This document shows, one piece after another, positions 44,840-55,637 of a stretch of 64,000 nucleotides of DNA. The stretch is from Rhizopus sp. PT2906. Taxonomy: Eukaryota > Mucoromycota > Mucoromycetes > Mucorales > Rhizopodaceae. Under the pieces are notes generated by a model. The model was given only the letters and a program-made list of their open reading frames with translations, was not told the DNA's origin and ran no database searches. The DNA lies in the NCBI GenBank assembly GCA_025529335.1, contig JAMYHX010000017.1, forward strand, positions 124,001 through 188,000, read 5' to 3'. The translations under genes were made by a program, and so were the position numbers. Every line of letters starts with the position of its first letter. Position 1 is the stretch's first letter.

Positions 44840-47055
44840 AATAAAATTAAAGGTTTAATCTAACCCATTTCCACCTTAACTCTATTCTCTTTTTTTTTTT
44901 TCCTTACCTTGTTATGAAACAAAGATTCTAATGAAATTGACATATGGCTAAAAGTTTTTGGGAAAATGGGAAGAATGGAGTTTTTCAAAAGCCGAAAGGT
45001 ATACTTTTTTTGCGTTAATTCCATCTCTGTTTGCCGCTGTTGATTCTTGGGGATTATATTCATGGACAAAATATTCAATATTATTGCCTATTTGTAGAAG
45101 TGTCAATATAAGGCAAACCTATATACTAAAAAAAAGCAGCATTGACCAGCAATCATGATGGCAAAGGTATTTAATTCTTTTTCACTCTTTGCAGCTAAAA
45201 TCCTTTTATGAAGCATCTTTTTGCTGATCTCCACAAGTCGGCCTCGATCTTCTTCAACTATTTCGAAGGGAGTGTTGAATGGTTTGATCTCTACAACACC
45301 AATTTCAATGCCATCGATTGTTGTGAATTTAGCATCAGTGGTCTATCTTCCTTGTATTTTCATGTTTGAGTTTACATAGAGATTCAAAGGTGTACCCTGC
45401 ATTTAAAAAGTCTGTTGTATTCAGCTTTGTTTGTTATTGAAAAAAGGCTATTAAGTCGATGACTTGTGAATTAGATTCTTTAAAAAGAAGAGCTGAATAT
45501 TGTTAAATTAAGTTTGTGTGAGAGATTTATGGGAATATTAATGTTGTCAGTATGATAAATGTGGTCAATGTGATTATTTATCAGTACTACTATTGTTGTC
45601 AGTACTCTTATTCTCAGCAGATGCGATAGAGGAATGTAAAGTAGAATGTATGCCCTACTGTAAGATTATACTCAAGTTGTTATAATGATTATCTCATCAA
45701 ACACGTCAATATTATCAAAAAAGACAAATAGGTCATTATACATTTAATCAATGTTTCAACGTTTTAAATGTTTTACAAAATATTTTACCTTGTGTTAAGC
45801 AGAGAAGCAATGTTGATATGTTCAATTTTGGTCGGTAAAAGAAGCATGTCCTTCGTGTGATATTCAACAGCCTATAAATATACGTAAACAAACTCTTTTT
45901 AGTCTACTTATTTATTATTGTTACAAAGTGCGACTTACGCGGGTAAACTTATTTATCATATTTGTAACATTATTTTCCAATGCGTCAGGTAAAAAACAAC
46001 TATCGTTGGTGCTGTTTACAAAAGCGATACCAGATATGCTCCTAAAAAATAGTATATACTTATTAGTCATCATCTTGTAGTATAAGAATCGGTGTATTAA
46101 TAACTTGTTCCTACAATCTTTCAACAATTGATAAATTGCCTGATATGTATGCCAGATTAAAAAGGTTTTCTTCAGTAATTGGGGATAGTTCATCGAAGCT
46201 AGTGATGTAAGCGAGAATTGGACTATTGCTCTTATCAAAAGAGTCACTTTGATATTCATATGTTCCACCAGAAGTTGTTGATATAAAAGAAATGTCTAAA
46301 TGAGAAAAAGAAAAATGTTGATTACAAATGACACTACTCAGAACAGTTGGAGATTGACCAAACCATTATCATCTTCTTCTACTGGTACCGGTGACGCTGT
46401 TCTCGCCTTTGTTCTTCTTTTGCCTTCCTCTTCCTCTACTGCTCTTTCTTTGCCTTTTCCTCTTTTTCTTTCCGTTTCTTGAGATATCTGGGTTTACAAA
46501 TCGTCTTGGATTTCGGAGGAGCCTTTTTCAGCGGCAAGGTAGGCAATCATTTTTCCATTATGAAGCATCTTGGCTTTTTCTTCTTCTTCTTCCCGTCTTC
46601 TGATTCTCTCTCCTTCTTTTCGCTTTACTTCTCTTGCTTTGGCATACTGGAATAAATATTGCTTTTTATCGTTGGGCTTGATAAATATGCTTTCGTACTC
46701 CTGCAATAATCCATGAGTAGCTTTGCTTGTGGGACCATTATGGCTAAATCATTAATCAAAATCAGGCGATCAGCGACACTTTTCTTTTGCTGTTTTTTGT
46801 TTTCATCAATCAACTTTAGCTCGCTGAGATCATCGAGAGTACTGAGCATAGTATTGTATAAAACATCTCCTTTCAAGTTATAATCCTCAACATGTTCGAA
46901 GTAATTGTGAACAAGAAAATTTACATTATTCCAATTTTTTACTTCTCCAACCAGCACGCCTTCATTTATTCCTAATATTTCTCTGAGATGAGGAGAAATT
47001 ACTGTACATCCTTTGAGAGAGTTTAATGTAGGCTTTTTGGCAGCTTCATTTTACT
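44840..47055 (-). pseudogene. Decayed ORF set of an unknown repetitive family
   Basis: Minus-strand pieces that seem to be one decayed gene. From 47055: KPTLNSLKGCTVISPHLREI, VKNWNNVNFLVHNYFEHVED, LNTMLSTLDDLSELKLIDEN-like segment, a coiled basic segment (YAKAREVKRKEGERIRRREE), then GTYEYQSDSFDKSNSPILAY and FDELSPITEENLFNLAYISG (about 46260-46110), AVEYHTKDMLLLPTKIEHIN (about 45875-45815), and FTTIDGIEIGVVEIKPFNTP followed by EDRGRLVEISKKMLHKRI (about 45330-45200). The VEIKP stretch with a preceding Asp is reminiscent of nuclease-like cores (D...ExK), which is a guess. Frames are broken by stops between pieces. No family name can be given. Confidence 0.35.
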
Positions 47056-47085
47056 TTATCTGTTAAGAATCGGGAAACATTACGC

Positions 47086-47244
47086 ACACGCGAAAATACA
47101 CGCGAAAATAAAAGAAAGATTCTTGGCGCACTCCCTCGCGCACTCCCAGATTTCAAAATAGTGAACATGGCATTTTTACTCGGATTCTGATTCTCGAAAT
47201 TAGTGACGTTGCATTCTCTTGGAGTAGTGCGCGAGGAGCGGGTG
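47086..47244. repeat. GC-rich patch with tandem and inverted repeats
   Basis: A 12-bp unit ACACGCGAAAAT occurs twice in tandem (47086-47109). Next, GCGCACTCCC occurs at 47126-47135 and 47138-47147. An imperfect inverted copy, GTGCGCGAGG within 47221-47244, faces these across about 73 bp. It stands out from surrounding AT-rich DNA and lies just upstream of the decayed ORF set. Confidence 0.6.
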
Positions 47245-47526
47245 CTTTCTATTTCTGCTGCATGATCCCGTAATTTTTTATGCTGATCCTATTAGTATAA
47301 AATCATTACAAACGCGATGTTCCTTGCAGGTGTAAATCATTGAAAACATGTTACATCAAGTAAGAAAGTGCTATCTGTATTTAGAAGCTTCGAAATTCCA
47401 TTTTTTACGAAATAAAGTGGTATAAAACCGCTTTCAAACAGTTAAGCATTTGCTATTTTATATTAAGTTAAATTAAGGAAGTGATGGCTCGTAAGAGTAA
47501 GATATAAGAATATAAGTTATGTCTAT

Positions 47527-48311
47527 TTATTGATTTATTGTAAAATTGTTAATAAATGTAGTTACAGTTATAAATTCAAAAACGATGGAATAATCTCTAA
47601 CGCAGAGAGCTGGGTTTCTTTTGATAATTGCTTTGTGATATGGGTTTAGAGTTGGAATGGGGAATTTTACTGGCCTTCCAGTCTTTGTTCGAGCAGTTTC
47701 GATCAAATAGAAATGATTGTGATCCAATAAAATATTAATGATAGTGTAATTAGTCGGTTCAGACGCAAGAGGTGCAAAAAAGCTGCTTGTTATAAATGGC
47801 TTGCCATTAAATAATGTCTTAGAAAAGACGGCAATACCACGACCAAAAGCACCAGCGGCGATCTGTGGACAGTCAGTGGTATTGAACCAATACTGAATTG
47901 GGCATGGCGATAGGTTACAAGACAAGCTTTTTTTAAAGCTGTCACTATCCTCTACTCGGTTTGCATATGGTGTGTCCTTGTACTTCTAATATGCTTTGAG
48001 CATCTGCTCCTTTATCTCCTTCCATATATTTTGATTGCCATAAACTGCCATACTAATGGCTCTGTATCCACAGTTCCCATCTGCGTCAGGGCTATATATT
48101 TTAGCCACCTTCTCAAAGTCAACCCCAAAGTCTTGGTAAAAGCTATTTACAATACCAGCATGTTCATTGTTTTCATATATTATGCTAAAAGTGTAAGAAG
48201 CTCCCGATAAGTTTTCCTTTAACATATACTGTTAGATAGATATGAGACCTACCCCATCTGGTTGCTATTCTTGCTAGAAGCATTTACTTCTGTACATGCA
48301 CTAGTGGCCAT
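47527..48311 (-). pseudogene. OTU-type cysteine protease gene, broken by a nonsense codon
   Basis: The reading begins MATSACTEVNASSKNSNQMG (48311) and, after a very short intron-like gap, continues with ENLSGASYTFSIIYENNEHA. The catalytic loop reads SPDADGNCGYRAISMAVYG (Asp and Cys present), followed by WKEIKEQMLKAY, an in-frame TAG, then KYKDTPYANRVEDSDSFKKS, YWFNTTDCPQIAAGAFGRGI and LLDHNHFYLIETARTKTG, which supplies the catalytic His. It has the overall layout of OTU deubiquitinases that are multiplied in Mucorales genomes, often alongside transposons. The single TAG separates the two halves; apart from it the domain is complete. Confidence 0.65.
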
Positions 48312-48530
48312 TGTAGAATAATATATGAGCAAGCAATAGTTTTGGATTAACGCCTTCTAACTTACATCTGCAATTTGTTTTTTTTTTCGACTGTTTTTAA
48401 TTTACTACCAAAAGTAAAAAAATGAACATTCTGTGAGACAATCTGAAAAGCATCATTTGCATTATAAGTTGTTTTTCTTTTAATATCTTCTTCTCTAGTT
48501 CAAGCAGTGATTTTTTATATTTTAATTTTT

Positions 48531-48830
48531 CTAATTTTCTTTTCTTCGCTGTTCTTCTTTTTCTACTTTCATTCTTTTTGCCTCTCTTTTCTTTTTATCT
48601 TCTTCGTATATCTCCAAAGCAACTGCTATTCTTTTCGTGTTTGTCTTTCTTCCTTTATTATTTGCGTTTGTAGACGGTGGTAATATGCTTCCCAGCTTGT
48701 AACTTGGTCCAAGTAGTTTTTCTTTTAGGTCAGTCAACTCTTTAAGAGCATCAATATGATGCTGTCGGCAAAACATGGCCGTTGTGATAGCTTGTATATC
48801 TGTCAAAGCATTATTAATATATACATGCAA
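48531..48830 (-). pseudogene. Coiled-coil ORF probably upstream part of the OTU element
   Basis: A minus-strand frame reading NNALTDIQAITTAMFCRQHH, LKELTDLKEKLLGPSYKLGS, then a basic linker and TKRIAVALEIYEEDKKKREA with a lysine/glutamate-rich end. A second charged frame (49259-49065, with IVQEDDERINKKKDEDID) lies further upstream on the same strand. Position and strand suggest a repetitive-family gene whose C-terminal part is the OTU domain. The frames are interrupted, so no intact protein is proposed. Confidence 0.3.
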
Positions 48831-49259
48831 GCCTGGAATTACTTGTTCTTAAAAACATTACGCATTAGTAAGCAATCAAAATCCGTAAAATGTCCATTAA
48901 AAAACGAGAATGTAGAATGCCTTACATTTTTCTGCTTGAACATCTACAGGTTGTGCATTATTATTTTCTTCAGCGTTCTTTTTATTTTCTTCTTTACATG
49001 CAGCAGTGTCTGTTTCTTCAAGTGCTTCTTCAATCTTTTCAATTTATCTCCCTCTTCTTTTCTTTCATTTTATTTCTTTTTCTTTGCTTTCTTCTTTATC
49101 GATATCTTCATCTTTCTTTTTATTTATCCTTTCATCATCCTCTTGAACTATTTCAATGTACTCTTCATCCGCTATCTTTTTTTCTTCAACTTCAAATTTA
49201 TCTTCTAAAATCAGAGTTAATGGCATTAATTTCATAGTACATTTATAAACTGCGTTCAC

Positions 49260-49868
49260 TACTTTTTTTTAATAGTATATATACTTGGAGAGATTTTTTT
49301 TTTTTTTACTTTCTCATCTTTTGGTTTATAATTATTTCTTTCGTCTGCCTTTTACACTTGTTGCCAAAAGATGCTTTTAGAAAAATTTACTTTTCTGCTG
49401 CTCTTGAACTTGCCTATTAAAAAATTGGTTTAACAATAGAGAAAAATTCGTCTGAATAATATCAATATGATATTAATTATATTCCAGAGTATATCGAGAA
49501 CTTTACAAGTGTTTAGTACCATAGACTGCCTAAAGGAAAACATATCGTTTTAGATGCAAAAAAAAGAGATGGAATCGCTGAACTTCGAACGGACTCCTAG
49601 TTCTCCGATGTTGAAAGTGCTCATGTTTTACAGTTTTAGGATATAGTTTAAAGCAGTAGTTTCGTTAGTAACTATACATCTGTATTATAACTGAACCCAT
49701 TCCTCAAGGTATTTTGGCCTGGATTGATAGATGAAGAATAAAGTCGATTAGAATTACAAAGTATAAAAAAGGAGGTCTAAATAAAGGATGAAAATTAAAA
49801 ATTATTAGTAAGTGGCTAATAAAAGGATAAAACTAGTTAAACAGAAATGGCAACGGCATAAGCATATG
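49260..49868. other. AT-rich intergenic DNA
   Basis: No ORF, RNA gene or repeat boundary seen apart from the target-site TA of the Tc1 element at 49869. Confidence 0.4.
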
Positions 49869-49870
49869 TA

Positions 49871-51204
49871 CAGTGCCCTCCAAAAAGTTGCGTCCGTTTT
49901 TTAAAAGTCATTTTTTTTAAATGCTATTAAAGATTAAACAGTAAAGAAAGTGACCCTTTGTAGCCCTGTTACAGTTATAAGATAACATAAATGATGGAGA
50001 AAGATTATTTACATTAGAATATCGAAAAAAAAATAAGAGTTGTAAAGCAATTTTTGGATTTTTATTGTTCTAATATTTTGTTGATCTACCGCAAGCCTTT
50101 ATTACAGCCTTGATCCTCTTCGGCATGGAATCAACCAACTTGTTAATGGTCTCTGGTGCAAAATCACTCCAAACACTCTCCAAAGCTAACTCCATGGCTT
50201 TCTGGGCTTTAGCATGAGGACATACAGCATTAACCCACTTCTTCATCATGCTCCAAAGATTTTCAATCAGATTTAAATCTGGCGATTGTGCTGGCGAGGG
50301 CAACTTGCTTATACCTTTTGCCTCCCTCCATTCGGCAGCGATTTTCGCTCTATGGATAGGTACGCCATCTTCCATGGGCACTGGACTATCTAGACTTTTG
50401 TAAAAGTCTAGTAATACTGGATCATAGACCTGGTTTATGAAGTCGGCACTTGCCCTCATGCCTTTCTTCATAAAGATAAGTTTCGACTTCTTTCCACCAG
50501 CTATGACGCCCCAAACCATGATTGAAGTTCTGCCACTATTGAAGGTTGGCGCCAGGCATTTTTTGTTGAACTTTTCCAGCATCTTCTGCCAAACTCTAGG
50601 CTGTGAGGACAGCTTGCCAATTTCAAAGCTTGACTCGTCTTTCCAGATCACCTTTCTCCAGTCATCTGCTGTCCAGTGCTGGTGTTTTTTAGCAAAGATA
50701 TACCTTTGCTTTTGTTGCTTTTCGCTCAATAAAGGCTTCTTGACAGCCACCCGAGAAGCATATCCAAGTTTTTTCAGTTTCCTGCGAATTGTTCTTTCAG
50801 ATGCTTTGGTGCTGATTTCTTGACTGATTACTTTAAGAGCAGCACGGCGGTTTGCTCGTACTACTCTTCCAAGCTCTCTCCTTTTCCTATCATTGAAGAT
50901 AGGAGGTCTTCCAAACCTTGGCTTCGTCTCTACTGTTCTATTCTTTTTCCATTGTTGAAATATACGACGTACGGTTCGTTTTGAAATGTTCTCGTCAATG
51001 GCAATTTGTGCTGCCGAAATGCCATCACAGCGTCTGGTAGCAATCTTTTCTTTTTGAGACAAAGTTAAATGAGGCATTTTATGTAATTATGAGAGAAAAA
51101 TATATGAAAGAAAGAGAAAAGTATCGTCCTATTCATCGAACATCTTTCAAAAAAAAAAAAAAAATAGACTTTTAAAAAAGGGCCAAAATTTACCGTTCTC
51201 ATTG
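49871..51204 (-). mobile_element. Full-length Tc1 transposon
   Basis: 1,334-bp element flanked by TA on both sides (49869-49870 and 51205-51206), the Tc1/mariner target duplication. The ends are imperfect inverted repeats: CAGTG at the left and CAATG at the right (inverted), then about 20 divergent bases, then a shared TTTTTTAAAAGTC (49897-49909 and, inverted, 51167-51179). It contains one transposase gene. Confidence 0.8.
50070..51077 (-). CDS. Tc1 transposase, open frame
   Basis: 335 residues without interruption. Paired helix-turn-helix DNA-binding domains (LSQKEKIATRRCDGISAAQI; KRTVRRIFQQWKK) are followed by the GRPP hook (KPRFGRPPIFND) and a second HTH (ASERTIRRKLKKLGYASR). The catalytic triad is DD34E: D in IWKDESSFEIG, D in PMEDGVPIHRAK and E in PDLNLIENLWSMMK, with exactly 34 residues between the last two. 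The block NSGRTSIMVWGVIAGGKKSK is typical of Tc1. The frame looks complete and all three acidic residues are present, so activity is possible. Codon use is unlike the neighbouring decayed elements, suggesting later arrival. Confidence 0.93.
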   Translation of the reverse strand: MPHLTLSQKEKIATRRCDGISAAQIAIDENISKRTVRRIFQQWKKNRTVETKPRFGRPPIFNDRKRRELGRVVRANRRAALKVISQEISTKASERTIRRKLKKLGYASRVAVKKPLLSEKQQKQRYIFAKKHQHWTADDWRKVIWKDESSFEIGKLSSQPRVWQKMLEKFNKKCLAPTFNSGRTSIMVWGVIAGGKKSKLIFMKKGMRASADFINQVYDPVLLDFYKSLDSPVPMEDGVPIHRAKIAAEWREAKGISKLPSPAQSPDLNLIENLWSMMKKWVNAVCPHAKAQKAMELALESVWSDFAPETINKLVDSMPKRIKAVIKACGRSTKY

Positions 51205-52820
51205 TACCTCGTAAAAACAAGCGTATCATCGGATTCACTGTGATAACTTCGAATTAATTCATTGGACGAACTGTTGGTAGGTTCCGTAAGTGCATATGAT
51301 ACCCTTTATTTTGCTAAACAAACGAATGCGTCTTATTTTTACTTACACCACAGATCACCGATATTTCGAAAAAGCGAATGCCGTAAATGAACAAGAGAAG
51401 CATAATATGTAGCTTTGTCTATAGAAAAGAGAGAAAGCAAGGCTCCTTGGGAGTACAAAAGGTGTATCTGACTTGCAGGAACTAAGCTGAGATTTTATAT
51501 TATTTTGATCTTTTTACTGTAGGCTTGGAACTTTTTGTCCGTTTAGTGAAAAGCGTAAACAAATAAAAATATCCTTGATAAGAGTCTTAGATGCTCTTAA
51601 AGTATTAAACAAGACAAAATCAAAGTGAGTTAGAAAAAAGGAACAAGAAGAATACATTTGATCTAAGCTTGTCTACTTTGATCTGCCTTAATTTTTAAGG
51701 TCCTCTTTAAAGGGATGTCAAACATCTTTACTACCGTCACATGTCATCATTTGCTCTCTCTCTCACATTTTACTCTAAATAATCTAAAAATAGACGTTAG
51801 TTCTCTATTTACAAATGGAGTTAATCGATAAGCCTACGAGATGATGCTTGAGTGCTTATCTACGGATAGACTTGACTGAGTTCCAACGGACAGATCAGCT
51901 TATTCATACATTTTGATAGCATGCACAGATATCAAAAGGCACATAATCAACTGAAGCATCAATAATAACGTCACTTTGTACACGTGCTCCCTTGTTATTT
52001 CCATAGCAACTCAGGTTTATGGATCTTACTTTAATCTTTAGTCAAGTGAGAAGACTTGAGTAGCATAAGAAAAAATGATAAGCCCTGTCTTTGCTGTAGC
52101 TGTTTCATAGATATTTATGAAAAGAACGCTTTTATTATATAACGAAAGATACAGTAAAGCTAAGCTATTATTTGTTGTTGAACAGCAGGATGTATTCCAC
52201 TACAAGTTGTATTCGTTAGTTGTTATGATCATGCCACTGTTGCTTTTGTATAGGCTATACACTTTTTTTTTGTCAAGTTATGCATATGAATAAGGTACAC
52301 AGTTGACATAGCGTAAAAGTAATACCAAACAATAAATGTACCATTTATCCTTATTTGAATAATCCTTTTTCTATTTACAATACAGTGAAATGTCCGTATA
52401 TGAACTTTTCTGTTGTTGTCTTTCTGCAAAAGGAAATCGTTAACCTAGTCTTCATCTGACATAGTTATGCACCTAAAAGCCCCTATCTATTTGGCTGCTT
52501 GAACCCAAGTCATGGGCATTAATGCATGTACCTCTACTTGTCTGAATAAATTTTCCCTTTTCTTATTTTACAAGACAAGTGGCTGAGAGCCGCGCTGGTC
52601 TTGAAGGGACATAGGATGGTACCTGCAGTAAGATTAGAATTGAAGATAATGATGATAAAGGGGGACATGATGCACCTACAGTCACTTCAAAGACTCCTCT
52701 CAGTAACGATTCATTCAGCGACATTCCTTCAAAATTGGTGCAGTTCGGCGTTGGATGTACTTTATTAATTATACAACAACGTAATATTCATAAAAAGGGT
52801 TTAGCAAATATCAGAACGAT
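51205..52820. other. Intergenic region at the right edge of the island
   Basis: About 1.6 kb of AT-rich DNA between the Tc1 element and MED12. No gene is supported on either strand. Confidence 0.5.
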
Positions 52821-55584
52821 TTATTTGCTTGTACGCTCTTCGGTAAAGTTTTGATTTGGTACTTCCGCGTTAAAGCCAAATTTGAACCATTTTACATAAG
52901 TATTATCTACAGACTTGGGTTTAAGAGCATTGAAAAGTGTTAAACTTATAGGCGCATCGTTGTCATGCGATGTTTCATTTGCATAATCTTCAAGCCATTC
53001 CCAAGGCTTACTTTGCTCAAGGCATGCCTCCAAGTGTTGTTGTTGCTGTTGAGGATCAGCGCTAGACTGTAGGCCGAGAATTGAAGATGCAAAGCGTGTA
53101 CTATTTAAATAAATATTATGAGTCAAGAAAGGCATGATGCGCTTGACTCGAGTTTGAAACATTCCAGGAACAGAGCTTAGTTCGTTATGCATAGACTATA
53201 AATGTATTAGTTATACTGTCGATCATGATTTTACCAATGCTTACATTCAATAATTGTAAACTAGCCTTTTTCAAATCCTTTGGCACTTCTGTAGACATAA
53301 AAATGAGCGATCATCTACATATATCATATTGTCTTCTTACCATCAATCAATAGCGACATGAAATCAAGCATAAATTCGAAAAACTGTTCCTGACTACCGT
53401 TCCCGTGAATTAAAGGACTCTATGTATCATTATAAGTACGCTTATAAAAAAAAAAGGCTTGCTTTACTTACGCCTAAAAGAGGAACCAAAGTACGAATCC
53501 AATCAAGAATATCGCATTCGTCTTCCTTTGGATGCTCCCATATCAGTGACATATAAGGTACGATCAATTGCAACCTCAGTAGTAAACTATTATCAAAGTG
53601 AGAAAACTGGCATCGACCATTAGCATGTCTCCATTACCTGGTTCGAAGTTCTTGTAATGTCAGCTTAATTTCATTATCTACCTGCACATTTTCAGGTAAC
53701 CCTTCGGTCAAAAGCATGATAATAGCCATATCCTTAGCACATAGTGAGTAATATTCGGTAAATATGATCTATGGTCACTTACTGTATCATTTTTAGCTAT
53801 CTGTATGGCAGCAGCAGCTTCCGAAAAGCAAACATTTGCTCCTTGCATCACTTTGTAGACGGGTATACTATTTCTAAATCGCACAATCTGACGGTATATA
53901 TTCTTCACCAATTCGATTTTCTTTTCATTGGACCAGATGTTTTCTGCCAACATATGCTGTATTATATTCAGAAACGCTTGGCTTCGATAAGCAAATTTAT
54001 CTGCATCAAATTGTGAACCTTGATCAGCAGCATGAATTAAAAGCATATTTTCAGGAAATGACAGAGAAGCGTCTCCCTCTAGCAAGCGAATGCCATGAGT
54101 TAGGAGTTCAGATAGAACAGGTTCTCGTAGTTCATGAATCAAATTTTTGAAGAATTGAAATCGACGTAAGGTAGTTGCTTTTTCTCCGTCATCTTTTCCA
54201 TCTGAAAGCACAGCATCATAAAAAAAGCAAACAAAAGTATGTAAGTCCTTGTTCGGTGGCGATACCGGTGTGTGTTGAGTGATATTCACTGAGAGATCGT
54301 CGCTCAAGATATGTGGGTTGTTGGGATTCTGATTACTAGCGTCATACAAAGATATATTGTCGAGAAGCAAATTCATCTGGACACGGCATTGAGCTTCATT
54401 CCACTGACTCACATTCAAGAATACTCTCTGAAGTTTATCTACAAAATTTGGTGCTGTGTCTTGCATCATGGTTTGAGTAGCTAATAAATCACCACCTATA
54501 AGCTCTTCGACAATATTTAACATTTTCTTTTTCAATCGCTTTTCCGTCACTGCTTCAGCTTCACGTGATGCAAATCGTTGATATACACCATTGAGATCCC
54601 TTAAGCAAGCCTGTCTAAACCAAGATATGTGTAGCAAATCAGCCCGAAGCATGACAAGATCTTGCAACAAAGAAGAACTTAATGGCAGGTTGGTAGCAAT
54701 CATGATGATTTGTTCCATAAGGCTAAACAATGGCTCGATCCTATCAAGACTACATGCCAAATGGGACTGTCGCTGTACCTCCAACAAGAAAAATTCTTCT
54801 ATTCTAAGTTGCCATGATAACGTGGCCGATTCTTCTTCAGATTTGGGTTCATTATCATTCTGAATGACCAATAACCTGATCAAAATAATTAAATTCTGAC
54901 AAAACGTGTTCACTTTTGCATCATCAGCACAAAACTGTTGATGTCCTTCTTGTCCAATTCGTTCAAACCAGGGCACAGCAAAATCCTTGATGAGCACATC
55001 CAAAGTGACAATGTTATTGGTTACAAGCATGATTACAAAAAGAGGAACCCATGAATTTTCTTTGTGCATATCTTCTTGAACTACTCCATTGTTCCATAGC
55101 CAATATGTTACTGCAGCGTCGGCTTGTCCTGTCAGGATGGTTGCGTTAGCCACTTGTTTAACTACATAAGCAAATGCTCGTAGCAGCCGATGAAACTCGA
55201 ATAGTGCTTGTGACAAGAATCGTCCGTGGCGGTAACTTTTAATTTCTTCGTAAATTCGCTTTTCTTTGCTGACTATCTGTAAAACTTCCCCAACATTCTC
55301 AAAGATAAGACCGATCCAGCCGGTAGCGTTTTGAGAGGGTAATGATAAAGATTCTGCGAGAAGCTGCACAGATGAACTATTGGGATCTTTGGCAAGCTGT
55401 AAAAGTTCATTCCTCACGGATATATTATTCATGTAGTGGCTACGCATCTTGGACTTGATTTGTAGGTCTTGTTGTAACTGTGTACGAGTGATATCATCCA
55501 TTTGATAGCCTTCTTGCACAAGTTGAACCATGTACATCATAATATTTCTGTCCTTTTCTCCCTTTGAAGAGAGACTTACATGCT

Positions 55585-55637
<53 letters not shown>

